Notes: generated from the sequence alone by a model not told the origin. A stretch of 64,000 nucleotides of DNA from Proteles cristata cristata (GCA_017311185.1 JAESUZ010000479.1:27111-91110); one strand, 5' to 3'; positions 49,140-60,350 are shown, counted from the first letter of the stretch. Program-made: numbers and translations.

Positions 49140-50640
49140 AAAGGAAACATGATCATCAAAGCTACCATGGATTTACTAAGAACAAGTTGTTATGTGGACT
49201 AGCCTAATTTCCTTTTTTGTCAGTGTTGCCAGCTGGTAAACAGATCTGGATTTCAACAAGGCATCTGGCAGGGGTCTCCTGTTATCCTTTTGGAAAGACA
49301 GTGAGATGTAGTCAAAGAATGTGGGAGCCACAGAGTGATGAGTGAGATGAAGGTCACCTCAGAGGGCAGCCTCAGTGTGAGCTCAGGCCTGCTCTCAGCT
49401 TGGTCCTGGCCCTTCATCCTTAAGGACTTTGGGAAGGAGTGGAAGGAAAATGTTCCAAATTACCAGATGATGGGGAAGCTGGATGTAATGAACATGAAAG
49501 GATAGTTAGACAAGGATACTGAAACATCTCAAGTATCTGAAAATATTTGATAATTAAAGCTTAATAGAGATTGATGTCATCTCTGTTCTTATAGGACATA
49601 AGCTCTAGTTCTCTGCTGGAATTTATCATTTTTTTTCCCTAAAATGTTGTGGATTTTTAAGTAGTTTAAGGGATCCCAACAATACCGTCCCTGGCTTGAG
49701 GCCTTGACTCACATTTCCGACATCTCCGTGTTCTCAGCAAGGTAGCTGTTCACTAAATAGTTCCTCAATGAACGCTATTGTACTAATAACTAAGAACTAA
49801 TGTGATCTTGGGTTATGTCAACAATACAGTGTCCAGATGAGGGTGAGTTAGGGAGGGTATTAGTTCATGACGTGGCCCTATGTTAGACATCAGTTGTCAA
49901 GAGAACTTCTAATCACTTCATAAGAGGAATGACAGAAAGAACCAGAGGGTTTGTTTGCTGTTTTTTTTTTTAATGTTTTGTTTTGTTTGTTTGGGCTGGA
50001 AAATACAAGAATTAGGAACAGAAAGGAGTGATTATAGAACATGATCTCTAAGAACTTTCATGTAAAGGAAGTTTACCTTATGTTGTTTTGCTCTAGTGGG
50101 CAAAGCAAGTGGAAACCACATACACATAGAATTTAGTTTGATAAGGAAAACTTTCTGACAATTAGTAATGAAGCAAGGATAAAATAGATGCCTTGGTAAA
50201 CCTTAAGTTACTTTTATTGGAGATTTTCTTTTTTTTTAATTTATTTTTGAGAGAGAGACAGATAGAGACAGCATGAACGGGGGAGGTTCAGAGAGAGAGG
50301 GAGACACAGAATCCGAAGACAGACTCCAGGCTCTGAGCTAGCTGTCAGCACAGAGCCCGACGCGGGACACGAACCCACAAACCATGAGATCATGACCTAA
50401 GTTGAAGTCAGACGCTTAACCGGCTGAGCCACCCAGGAGCCCTATATTGGAGATTTTCAAAGCGGTGAAATAACATCAATAGATGGTATATTGAAGATGT
50501 TGGACTAGCTTCCTGTAAAACAAGGACATATGACATTGGAATAATCATGGCTGTATGTGATCCAGTTACGAGGAATAAAAAAGTTAAAAATGAAGTACAG
50601 AGTGTTCAACCAGTGATTCTATGTAGATTTACCCTCAGAC
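49140..50640 (+). mobile_element. Ancient L3 (CR1-type LINE) fragment, sense, split by a SINE
   Basis: Matches the L3/CR1 reverse transcriptase C-part and 3' end in order: 'catggatttactaagaacaa', 'ggatttcaacaaggcatctg', 'gttatccttttggaaagaca', 'gggcaaagcaagtggaaacc', 'ggaaaactttctgacaatta' and, past the SINE, 'tgttggactagcttcctgta'. Older than the L1 copies. Middle parts (about 49560-50030) are poorly aligned, so internal losses are likely. Confidence 0.72.
50229..50444 (-). mobile_element. CAN SINE, antisense
   Basis: Complete, moderately diverged (head 'acccaggagccct'). A 14-bp TSD (tattggagattttc) lies at 50215-50228 and 50445-50458. Inserted in the L3 copy. Confidence 0.95.
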
Positions 50641-50644
50641 TAAT

Positions 50645-51529
50645 AATACTTAAAACGTCATATTATTAAATTAAATTATTTTAAATAATTTAGTAGAAAG
50701 GATTGAACCTAACAAGTTCATGAATGTATTTATTAATATTTTTAAGCTGTGATCTTTTTTATTGCATGATGTATCCTCTCAGAGTGCTCAAAATTGAATC
50801 CTTGGATCAGAGAATGGACACTAGAACTTCTGAGCCCATGGCACTGAGCTCAGGTATGACCTGGCACCATCTCACAGGTAATAAAATAACCTGACTGGAG
50901 GTAACAAGTGCCTCTGATACATGTAAGCTTAAACCAACAGGGGAAATAACACTGGCATGCTCCGCTAACAAGCTCTCAAAACTGAAATCATTAAAACATT
51001 TTCATGCCAGCAATTATAACAAATTATCTGTGGCTTTTCTAGAAAACTTCCATTACTTGTCTTTAGCTTTTGGAGTCCCCAAGGCTAGTTGGGGTGTGGG
51101 TCTACTTCCAATAGATTTACTGCTTGCAGCATAGATTTTTGGGATGAGTTCACTCACCTCTGAGAACACAGCCTTTCCATGTGGCGAACGATCAGCCTAT
51201 TTCTGCTGCTACATTGGACAGATGGCTAGGACCTCCCCCGCCCTCTGGTTATGTGGGGATTCCAGACTGCTGCAATTGTCCCTTATGACCTCCTCCTTCT
51301 TGTTTTATCACTTTCCCACTAAGGGCATTGTAATATTTATTCCCAGATTTTTTCAAATGTGACTATAAGAGACACTTATATATATCTTTGGTCAAAAAAT
51401 GACAGAAGTCAAACTGATTCTAAATAAAAAGGATTCTAGAAACTTTAACTTCTGAGGAGATGGATTAGATATATTTTACCTTATTCCTTTAATTAAATAC
51501 AACCCAAACCTCTGGGTATTATATATAAA
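50645..51529. other. Unique non-coding stretch
   Basis: No recognised repeat. The 72-codon frame at 51144 has no features. Confidence 0.5.
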
Positions 51530-53158
51530 ACTTCCATAGAAAGACTCCAAAAGGTGAAGAGAAGAAGGCTAGAGATCCTGAAATCCAGAATAATAAAATG
51601 GAGACGAGCTCCCTGTGTTTTCTCTTTGCCTTTTGTATCATATACTTGGGCAGAAGAAGCCAACAACCCAGAAATACAAAGTGACAAATCAGAAAAATGC
51701 TCCCTAAAAAACCAAAGGACCAGGAAAGGGGCAGTCTAGAAATACATAAAAACCTTTAGACAATAATCACTAAAGCTAAAACACTGCAGGTGTCCCCCCG
51801 CTCTTTCCAGCAAATGCTGAGTGGAGAGCCTAGACTTCCAACTCACTAGGCAGTTATGAGGTTCCCTAATTCCCCATCACCTGCTGAGCCCTGGCCAAAG
51901 TGGTGTCTGAGAAGGCCAGTTGGGAGCTGGCACTTTCACGCATCATAAAATGGGGCAGAAAATGAGCCTCATCCCCTGCATGGACCTTAAACTTGCAGCC
52001 CTTCCCAGCAGTAATGCAGAGCCCTCTGTCCGCTCAGGGTAGTATCAGAGGAGTTCTAGTAGGGACTCAGGGTTTTAACCACTATTCAGCAGTGCAGAGG
52101 CCACTAGCCATCCACTCCCACAGGGTGTCTGTGCAGGTCACATGGCAAACAGTAATGAAACACTCCTAAAGACAGGGAAGTATCAGTGGAGGCCTGGTAA
52201 GAAGCCATAAATCCCATACACACCTAGTGGTAATGAGAAGTCCCCTCTCAGGTGCCAAAGGTGGTCGAATAGGAAATCCGGACTTCATCCCACTTGGCAG
52301 AAAAGATGATGTCTGTGCCTTCATCCATCAGAGCAGTAGCAGAGAAAGTAGTTAAAAGACAAAAATATAAATAAAACACAGAACCCTGTAACATAATATA
52401 CAAACTATCTAGATTTCAATAAAAAACTGCTCATCAAACCACAAATGAGAAAGATCTCAACTTTAAAATAATATAAATGCCAACAATGAGATGGTAGATA
52501 TTAGAGTTATCTGAAAAAGATTTTAAGTATCCATGAGAAATTTTCAACAAGCAATTCCAAGCATACTTGAAAGCAATGGAAATGTAGAAAATGTCATAAA
52601 AAAATAGAAAGTCTCAGAAAAGAAGACATAAATAAGAGCAAAACAAACTTTACACCTAAAAATTACAATGGCTGAAACAGATGAAATCATGAGCAGAAAG
52701 GAAGAGGCAGAGAGGAGCATAGCCAAACTGGAAGACAGAGCAGAAGTTACCTTCTCAAAACAAAATAGACTGAAAATAAATGAGCATAATCTAAAGGTTA
52801 GGCTATATGGGACCATAATAAAATATCTGATGTTTATGTTGTCAGAGCCCCAGAAAGAGAGAAAAATCATGTGGGGATAAAAAAGCACCCTAATAACATC
52901 TGAAAATATCTCCTAGTTTGGCAAAACAAAAACATTAACCTACAGATTCAAGAAGACGAGCATAGATCAAAGAGAACAAATCCAGAACTATCTATACCAA
53001 GATATCTAAAAGTCAAACTTCTGAAAGATAAAGACCAAAAGTGTGAAATCGGCAAGAGAGAAATAGCTCCTGACATACCAGGGTGGGGTCAGGGGAACAA
53101 GTCAAATGATACCAGATACCTCAGAGGAAATCATAGAGTCCAGAAGCACAGCATTTTT
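51530..53158 (+). mobile_element. Old L1 5' region and ORF1-like part, sense
   Basis: Same family as the 11290 element: 5' region with 'ctagtggtaatgagaagtcc' (compare 'ctgtggtaatgaggaactt' at 11830), then ORF1-like sequence ('acaaactatctagatttcaa', 'agaaagtctcagaaaagaag', 'cctacagattcaagaagacg'). The 70-codon frame at 52668-52880 is a surviving ORF1 piece rich in E, K and R. Confidence 0.82.
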
Positions 53159-53159
53159 T

Positions 53160-53755
53160 AATTAATAGACTTTATTTTTTTTTAAAAATTTAAGTTCACA
53201 GCAAAATTAAACATTATATCTTCTATCAGAGTCGTTCATCTATTAGTCAGTGAATCTACACGGACACTCCATAATCACTCTGAGCCCACATCAGGGTTCA
53301 CTGTTGGTGTGGTACATTCTAAGTTTGAACAAATGTATTATAATACGTGTTGTCATTGTAGTGTCATGCAGCATAGTTTCACTGTCTTAACAATCTCCTG
53401 TGATCCACTTATTCATGCCTGCCTCTCCCCAGCCTCTGACAACCACTGATTTTTTTACTGGCATAGTTTTGCCTTTTCCACAATGTCATATGGTTGGAAT
53501 CATACAGCATGCAGCCTTTTCAGATTGTCTTTTTTCCTTCATGTCTTGTTATGACATGATAGGTATTTTTTTTTCCCAGCATGGAGTAATACTCCACTGT
53601 CTAATGTAACATGGTTTATTTAATCCATTCACCTACTGAAGGACATCTTGGTTGTTTTCAAGTTTTGTAAATTTTGAATAAAGCTGCTACATTCCTGTGC
53701 AAGTTTTTGTGTGGATATACATTTTTTAAATCATTTGGTTATACAAGCATACCTC
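53160..53755 (-). mobile_element. Old L1 3' end, antisense
   Basis: Complement of L1M: 'tagactttattttttttta', 'gttcactgttggtgtggtac', 'ggttggaatcatacagcatg', 'cctactgaaggacatcttgg' and 'ttgaataaagctgctacatt'. It abuts the sense L1 directly at 53158/53160. Confidence 0.88.
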
Positions 53756-53905
53756 ATTGTATTACACTTGATTGGAATTGCACTCCATAGACATTAAGTT
53801 TTTTGTTTTGTTTTGTTTTTTCAAATTGGAGGTTTGTGGCAACCCTGTGTCAAGCAAGTCTATCAGCACCATTTTTTTCCAACAACAATTGGTCATGGTG
53901 TATAA
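53756..53905. repeat. Possible DNA-transposon (mariner/Tigger-like) fragment
   Basis: 'gcatacctcattgtattaca' at 53749, then 'ggaggtttgtggcaaccctg' (53828) and 'caagcaagtctatcagcacc' (53851), are blocks I recall from an old DNA-transposon family, but I cannot name it with certainty. A TTTTG run lies inside. Confidence 0.5.
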
Positions 53906-55625
53906 TCCTTTTCTTACACTGCTGAATTCTGCTTTCTACTATTTTGTTGAGGATGTTTACATAAATGTTCATAAGGGATATTGATCCATAGTTTTCTTTT
54001 TTGGTAGTCTTTATCTGGCTTTGGTATCAGGGTAATGCTGGCCTCACAAAATATGTATGAAATAATATCTCTTTTTCATTTTGTTTGTTTTCTTTATGGA
54101 AATATTTGAGAAGGATTGGTATTAGCTTTTAAATTTTTGGTAGAATTCACCAGTGAAGCCATCAAGTTTAGAGCTTTTCTTTGTTGAGAGATTTTTGATT
54201 ACAGATTGGATCTTTTTGCTAGTTATAGATATATTCAGATTTTCTATTTCTTCTTGATTGAGTCTTGGTAAGTTTTATGTTTCTAAAGATTTGTCTGTTT
54301 CACTTAACTTAATCAATTAGTTGATATTCAACTGTTCGCAGTACTCTCATGATACTTTTTATTTCTGTAGAATCTGTGGTAATGTCCCCACTTTCATTTA
54401 TAATTTTAGTAATTCGAGTCTCCTTTCTTTTTTTCTTAGTCCATCCAGCTAAAAGTTTGTAAATTTTATTAATCTTTGCAAAGAACCAACTTTTGCTTTC
54501 ATTGATTTTTATGTTTTCTCTTCTTGGTTTCATTTATATTTCCTCTAATTTTTATTGTTTGCTTCATTATGATAGTTTTCAGTTTAGTTTGTTCTTCTAT
54601 TTATAGTTCCTTAACTATAGACTTCCCCCTTGACACCACTCCCCCTGCATTCCATAGTTTGGGTATGTTGTGTTTTTGTTATCATTCATCTCTAAGTAGA
54701 ATCTAATTTCCTTTCTAATTTATTCTTTGATCCATTGCTTGTTTAAAGATATAGTGTTTTGCGTCCGACTTTCGCTTAGGTCATGATCTCGCGGTTCGTG
54801 GGTTCAAGCCCCGCGTCGGGCTCTGTGCTGACTGCCAGCTCAGAGCCTGAAGCCTGTTTCAGTCTGTGACTCCCTCTGTCTCTGACCCTCCCCTGCTCAC
54901 GCTGTCTCTCTCTCTCTCTCTCTCTCTCCTAGAAATAAATAAAACATTAAAAATATATATTAAAGATATATTGTTTAATTTCCACAATTTTGTGAAGTTT
55001 TCAGTTTTCCTTTTGTTACTGATTTCTAATTTCATATTTTATTCAAAGAAGATACTTTGTATGATATCAAGATTTAATTTGTGGCCTAACTCAGGGTCTA
55101 TCCTGGAAAATGTCCCATGTGCACTTGAGGAGAGTATGCCTGCTGTTTTTGAGAGGCAGCATATTCTACCTGTGTCTGATGGGTATGGTTGGTATATGTG
55201 TTAAGTCTTCTATCTTTTTACTCATCTTCTGTCTGGCTGTTCTATCCAGACACTGAGAGTGTGGTGTTGAAGGCTCCAGGTACTTCTGTGAAGTTGTCTA
55301 TTTCTCCCTTCATTTGTTTTGGTGTTTGTTTTATATATTTTTTGGTGACCTGTCACTAGGTGGATTAATGTTCATAATTTTTTACTTTTTTGCAGAATTT
55401 AAATTTTTGTTAATGTAATTATGTTTTTCCTCTTCTCGTGTAAACTTAAAGTCTATTTTGTCTGATATTATTAGCATAGCCAGCTTTGTTCTCTTTTGAT
55501 TACTATTTGGATCTCAAGCAAGTTTCTTTTACACAGCACATTTTGAATTATCTGTTTTCACCTATTCTGTTCATCTCTCTTTTGACTGGAGACCTTAGTC
55601 CATTTATATTTAAACTAATTATGGG
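53906..55625 (-). mobile_element. Old L1 ORF2 fragment, antisense, with a SINE
   Basis: On the minus strand it runs from the endonuclease start (near 55600) to the reverse transcriptase palm (near 54020). A minus-strand frame at 54309-54533 reads KSWFFAKINKIYKLLAGW-like sequence, the L1 ORF2 segment between the endonuclease and RT domains. Stops elsewhere show it is dead. Confidence 0.92.
54760..54959 (+). mobile_element. CAN SINE, young subgroup, 5'-truncated, sense
   Basis: Begins at GCGTCCGACTTTCGCTTAGG, lacking about the first 30 bases (the head with the A box), yet has a 17-bp TSD with one mismatch (ttaaagatatagtgttt at 54743-54759, ttaaagatatattgttt at 54960-54976). So it inserted already truncated. 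The TC run of the tail is expanded (54905-54928). Confidence 0.95.
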
Positions 55626-55699
55626 ACATAGAATAATGCACAAATTTGTTGAATCACTATGTTGTGTACCTGATATTAATGTAATATTGTGTGTCAGCT
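55626..55699 (+). mobile_element. L1 3' terminus, sense
   Basis: 'tgttgaatcactatgttgtg' and 'acctgatattaatgtaata', ending 'gtcagctagaaag', match the last bases of a carnivore L1 3' UTR. The GGAA repeat starts exactly where its poly(A) tail would be. Confidence 0.75.
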
Positions 55700-55812
55700 A
55701 GAAAGAAAGGAAGGAAGGAAGGAAGGAAGGAAGGAAGGAAGCAAGCAAGCAAGCAAAAGAAAGGAAAAGAGAGGAAATGAAAGGGAAAGCAAGAAAAAAA
55801 TGAAAAAAATAG
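55700..55812. repeat. (GGAA)n(GCAA)n purine-rich microsatellite
   Basis: About ten GGAA units followed by four GCAA units, then AAAG/GAAA-rich sequence to 55812. Strongly strand-asymmetric (almost all purine on the plus strand). Probably grown from an L1 poly(A) tail. Confidence 0.92.
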
Positions 55813-56042
55813 GGAGAGAAAACAAAATGGTGGTTGACAAGGAGTGGGAGGGGGGAATGGGAAATTATGTTTAATGGGTACAGAATCTCATTTTGCATGA
55901 TGGAAAGAGTTCTGGAGATGGATGGTGGTGATGGTTACATGACAATACCATGTAGTTGATACCATTAAACTGTACACTTAAAAATGGTTGAGATGGTAAA
56001 TTTAATGTCATTTGTATTTTACCACAATAAAAACATTTAAAA
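55813..56042 (+). mobile_element. L1 3' end, sense
   Basis: 'gagttctggagatggatgg', 'ttaaactgtacacttaaaaa', 'tggttgagatggtaaattt' and 'ttaccacaataaaaac' are the L1 3' UTR end of an older subfamily. Confidence 0.88.
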
Positions 56043-56314
56043 GGTGAAAAGTTATGATTACTTGTAAGTAGAGACTTCTGTTCTGTGGTCTTTATTCCTT
56101 GTATGCCTTGTAGATATTTTTCTGCATTGCTACTTCTTTTGTGTTTAGCTGACTTGCTCTAATAAAATAATGAAATTCCATTCTTATTCCCTTTTATATA
56201 TTGTATATAGCTATTTTATTTATGATTATAATGGTGATTACATTTAATATCTTAAAGTTTAATGCTGTAATTGGAATTTATACAGCCTAACTTCAATAAC
56301 AATCGTTTTGTTTT

Positions 56315-56541
56315 TGTTTTTGTTTTTATTTTATTTTATTTTTATTGTTTATTTATTTTTGAGACAGAGACAGAGCATGAGCAGGGGAGGGGCAGACAGA
56401 GAGGGAGACACGTAATTTGAAACAGGCTCCAGGCTCTGGGCTACCAGAACAGAACCGACGTGGGGCTCCAACCCATGAACCACGAGATCATGACCTGAGC
56501 CGAAGTCAGTCGCTTAACTGACTGAGTCACCCAAGCGCCCC
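56315..56541 (-). mobile_element. CAN SINE, antisense
   Basis: Complete, moderately old copy (CpGs partly decayed). An approximate 14-bp TSD (aatcgttttgtttt and aatcattttgtttt) lies at 56301-56314 and 56542-56555. Its tail complement has become TTTTG/TTTTA repeats. Confidence 0.93.
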
Positions 56542-56579
56542 AATCATTTTGTTTTAAATCCAAAAACTCTGCTTCTTTA

Positions 56580-56763
56580 CAGCTCTGCCTCTACCTCTTG
56601 CTCATTTTTAATTGGGTTATTCATTTTCTTATTGTTGGGTTGTAAGAGTTCTTTGTATATTTTGGATAACTCTCCTTTATCAGATATGTCATTCATGACA
56701 ATTTTTTTGCCAAGTTTTTGGTTTGTCTTCTTCTTCTCTTGACAATCTCATTCCCAGAGCACT
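56580..56763 (-). mobile_element. L1 3' region fragment, antisense
   Basis: 'ttgggttattcattttctta', 'agttctttgtatattttgga' and 'cctttatcagatatgtcatt' are the complement of the L1 region also seen at 63475-63565. Confidence 0.82.
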
Positions 56764-56967
56764 TTTTTTTTATATTTTTTATTTATTTCTAGGAGAGAGA
56801 GAGAGACAGCGTGAGCAGGGGAGGGTCAGAGAGAGAGGGAGATACAGATTCTGAAAAAGGCTCCAGGCTCTGACCTGGCAGTCAGCACAGAGCCCGACGC
56901 GGGGCTCGAACCCACGAACCGCAGGATCGTGACCAAAGCGAAAGTCGGACGCTTAACCGACTAAGCC
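56764..56967 (-). mobile_element. CAN SINE, young subgroup, head-truncated, antisense
   Basis: Typical body and CpGs, but the element stops at 'accgactaagcca' and lacks the terminal CCCAGGCGCCCC. Flanks share only a short agcact match (56758-56763 and about 56968-56973), so either the TSD is very short or the head was lost afterwards. Confidence 0.93.
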
Positions 56968-57240
56968 AGCACTGTCTTATGATGTTGTAAACTTATGTAT
57001 AGTAAATGTGTAAGACAATTATGTTGTATATGTGGTAAATGGAAGTACTGTAAGGTACGATTTTTCCACATCGGTGAACTGAAAAAATAATGACATCAGA
57101 AAATTGCGCTATTATATAATATGTAGAACAATCAAGTTATAGAAAAAGATATGCTCAAAATAATCAAAGCTAAATAAAATAATTTTCAAAAAAATGTTCA
57201 TGTAACCCACAGGAAGGCAGGAAAAAGAAATAGAAGGCCA

Positions 57241-57608
57241 TTATGAACTGAATATTTGTTTCTCCCCCCACCCCCAAATTCATATGCTGTGATCAAATTC
57301 CTAAATTGATGGTATTTGGACATGGAGACTTTAGGAGGAAATTAGACCATGATGGTAGAACCCTCATGATATGATTAGTGCTTTTATAAGAAGAGACCAG
57401 AGAGCTATCTAATCTTCTCTCTCCCTTACAAAGAAAAAAGGAGAAATTGGCAGTCTGCAACCTGGAAAAGGGACCTCATTGGAATACAACCTTGCTGGCA
57501 CCCTAATCTTGGACTTCCAGCCTCCAGAGCTATGAGAAACAAGTAATCAATCCATCAATCCAAAAACTGCCCATTTATAGTGCTTTGTAATAGCAGCCTG
57601 ACACAGGC
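57241..57608 (+). mobile_element. MLT1-type solo LTR, sense
   Basis: 'aattcatatgctgtgatcaa', 'gatggtatttggacatggag', 'ccctcatgatatgattagtg', 'cttttataagaagagaccag', 'cttggacttccagcctccag' and 'gtaatagcagcctgacaca' follow the MLT1 LTR in order. No internal viral sequence is present. Confidence 0.88.
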
Positions 57609-57839
57609 ACAGAAAATAAACAACAATAATAAAAAGCCAAAAAGAGCAAACAGAAAACCAAACAAAATGTCAGACTTATGCCTTAACAACTGTAATTATA
57701 TCATAGATAGTTCATCTAAATACACAGGGCAGAAATTAAAAACATAATCAAATTATATACTATATACAAGAAACTCATTTCAGATATAATATAGGCTGGT
57801 TGGAAGCAAAATGATAGTAATCAAAAGAATGAAGAACAG

Positions 57840-58047
57840 GGGCACTTGGGTGGCTCAGTTGGTTAAGCATCCTGCTTCAGCTCAGGTCATGATCTCACAG
57901 TTTGTGGGTTCGAGCCCCACGTTTGGCTCTGTGCTGACAGCTCAGAGCCTGAAACCTGCTTCAAATTCTGTGTCTCCCTTTCTATCTTCCCCTCCCCCAT
58001 TTATACTCTGTCTCTCTCTCTCTGAAAAATAAACATTAAAAAACTAT
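57840..58047 (+). mobile_element. CAN SINE, older copy, sense
   Basis: Head GGGCACTTGGGTGGCTCAG, intact B box (gggttcgagcccc), TC-rich tail and an A-rich end. A short TSD (gaagaacag) lies at 57831-57839 and 58054-58062. A plus-strand frame of 73 codons here is translated SINE. Confidence 0.93.
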
Positions 58048-58758
58048 AGAAAGGAAGAACAGTTATATTAGTATCAAATAAACCACACTTCAGAGCAAAG
58101 AAAAAAAAATGGAGGCAGAGAGTCATTATACAATAACAAAAGAGTAAATCCATCAGGAAGACATATCAATTATAATACTGTATGCAGCAAACAACATAGA
58201 TGCAAAAAAATGTTAACCCAAAAATGATAGAACTGAAAGGAGAGACAGACAAATCCACAGTTATAATTAGAGATTTCTACAGCTCCCTCTCAATAGTTGA
58301 TAGATCAACTAGACAGAGGCTAGGATACAGAAGAGTTCAAAAACACTCTCAACCAACAGGCTGTAATAAACATTTGTGGTGCACTCAATCAAAGAACAGT
58401 GCAATAACCGTGTTGTTTTTAAGTTCTGATGGAACATTTACCAAAACAGACCATATCCCATTGTGATGTGGGAAGGCCTCAAGAAATATTTAAAAACTGA
58501 AATGATGCCAACCATGTTCTAGGACTATAATGGAATAAAAAAAGAAAACAATGACAGAAGGATAACAAAAAAAATATGCAAACACTTGAAGTCTAAACAA
58601 TACTCTTCTAAATAATCTAGAGGTCTCAAGGGAGATACAAAATACCAAAAGTACAGCAATAGTGAAAGTACAAATATCAGAATTTGTGGGATATCACTTA
58701 AGTCCTGAGAGGGAAATTTATAGCACTAAATGCCTCTCTCAGAAAATCTAATACCTAG

Positions 58759-58981
58759 GGGCACCTGGGTGGCTCAGTCAGTTGCGAGTCCAACTTCGGC
58801 TCAGTCATGATCTCACTGTTTGTGGGTTCGAGCCCCACGTCGGGCTCTGTGCTGACAGCTAGCTTAGAGCCTGGAGCCTGTTTCAGATTCTGTGTCTCCC
58901 TCTCTCTCTGATCCTCCCATGCTCATGCTGTTTCTCTCTCTCTCTCTCTCTCTCTCTCAGAAATGAACAAAAAAATTAAAA
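58759..58981 (+). mobile_element. CAN SINE, sense
   Basis: Head GGGCACCTGGGTGGCTCAG, 'cgggctctgtgctgacagct' body and an expanded TC run (58933-58959). An 18-bp TSD with one mismatch (agaaaatctaatacctag and agaaaatctaatatctag) lies at 58741-58758 and 58982-58999. Confidence 0.96.
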
Positions 58982-59380
58982 AGAAAATCTAATATCTAGT
59001 AACCTAAGATTCCATCTCAGTAAAATAGAAAAAAGAGCAAGATAAAGTCAAAGCAAGGAAAAGGAAAGGCATAGAGCCAACAACAGAAATCAATAAATCT
59101 GAAACAAAAAAAAAAACAATATGAAATGAATTAAACAAAAAGCTGGCTCTTTGAAAATATCAGTAAATTTGACAACTCTCTAGCAAGATTGGCAAAGAAA
59201 ATGTGCGACAGATGGATAACCAATAGTGATATTCATTGGGGGGAGGGGGAGAAAATGAAACAGGGAATGTTAATATAGACTTTGCAGTCATCAGAAGAAT
59301 AAGGGGACACCATTACCACTGTACACACACACATTTGACAACTTAAAGGGAATGGACTGTTTCCTTCAAAAGCACAAACT

Positions 59381-59591
59381 TGGGGCACCTGGATATCTCA
59401 GTTGGTTAAGCATCTGACTCTTGATTTCGCCTCAGTTCATGATCTCATGGTTTCCTGGGGTCCAAGCCCCAACTGGGCTCTGTGCTGGCAGCACGGACCC
59501 TGATTGGGATTCTCTCTCTCTCCCTCTCTCTCTTCCCTTGCCCCTCTCACGCTGTCTCTGTCTCTCTCAAAATAAATAAATAAACTAAAAA
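59381..59591 (+). mobile_element. CAN SINE, older subgroup, sense
   Basis: Head GGGGCACCTGGATATCTCAG, CTCTTGATTTC insert and 'ccctgattgggattctctc' body mark the same older subgroup as 36503. A 13-bp exact TSD (aaaagcacaaact) lies at 59368-59380 and 59592-59604. Confidence 0.95.
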
Positions 59592-60123
59592 AAAAGCACA
59601 AACTCTTTACTGATATAAAATAGACACTATGAACAGTTTTATGGCTGTCAACAAATTTCAATTTGTAATTAATTATCTCTTCAAAAACAAAATCTCCAGA
59701 CCCAGATGCTTTCTCCTGAGAATTCTGCCAAAAACTCAACCAAAATCACACATATTCTTTTCCTGAAAATAAAAAAAATGAATACCTTCCAATTCATTTT
59801 ATGAAGCTAATGTTATTTTGATAAGAAAACAAATCAACACAGTACAAAAAGGAAAACTACAGGACAATACCCTTGAGATAACGTTATTCTGTTTACTCTA
59901 ATGCTAAGAAATTTGATTCTCAGAGGATTTGCTAATATTTTGCGGAAGAAGGACTTGAATTCATGACCTCTGAATTGTGATGACTGGCAATCACTCTCTC
60001 TACTGAGGGTTGTGAAGGTTTTCTTTCTTAGCTCTTCCTTGTTCCCTATTCTGTAAATATTCTTCTGTCTATTGAATATGAATCCCGGCAACTCCACTTA
60101 CTAGAGAAGCTCGAGCAAGTCAT

Positions 60124-60162
60124 GTTTTTTTGTTGTTGCTGTTGTTGTTTGTTTGTTTTTTT
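60124..60162. repeat. T/TTG-rich simple repeat
   Basis: Interrupted TTG and TTTG units between T runs. Confidence 0.85.
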
Positions 60163-60290
60163 AGAGCTTGTTTCTTAGCTTGTCTAGTGTGGTAGTGGTG
60201 ATACTAATGTTATGGAGCTGTTATAAATGTTAAGTGCACAAATGAATGCAAGGTGCTTCATATAGTTCCCAGGGAGAGTGTTACCAATCC

Positions 60291-60350
60291 ATCACCATCA
60301 TTATCATCATGATCATCACCGTCATCACCATCATCACCATTATCACTACT
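60291..60350. repeat. Imperfect (ATC)n repeat
   Basis: About 20 trinucleotide units of ATC with several TTA/GTC variants; preceded by a few further CATCAC units. Confidence 0.9.

Larger units (their letters stand above)
57140..59885 (+). mobile_element. Old L1 (spacer and ORF2), sense, carrying four later insertions
   Basis: L1 blocks appear in order between the insertions: 'cccacaggaaggcaggaaaa' (57210), 'tgtcagacttatgccttaac' (57669), 'acaagaaactcatttcagat' (57767), 'gatagaactgaaaggagaga' (58227), 'ctgagagggaaatttatagc' (58706), 'agctggctctttgaaaat' (59141) and 'ccagacccagatgctttc' (59695). All frames are broken. Insertions: MLT1 LTR 57241-57608 and SINEs at 57840, 58759 and 59381. Confidence 0.88.

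Noticed and set aside
54309..54533. Frame with clear similarity to a reverse transcriptase-linked protein
   Set aside because: It is a surviving piece of L1 ORF2 within a longer dead antisense L1, so it is reported as part of the mobile element and not as a gene.
55700..55760. Tandem array considered as CRISPR or satellite
   Set aside because: Four-base units without spacers; a simple microsatellite in a mammalian genome.
59938..60010. tRNA-like pattern on the minus strand (TTCAAGTCC-like T loop, stem around TGCCAGTC)
   Set aside because: The anticodon loop would have eight bases, the acceptor stem does not pair, and the D arm is not convincing; probably coincidence or a very decayed tRNA pseudogene.
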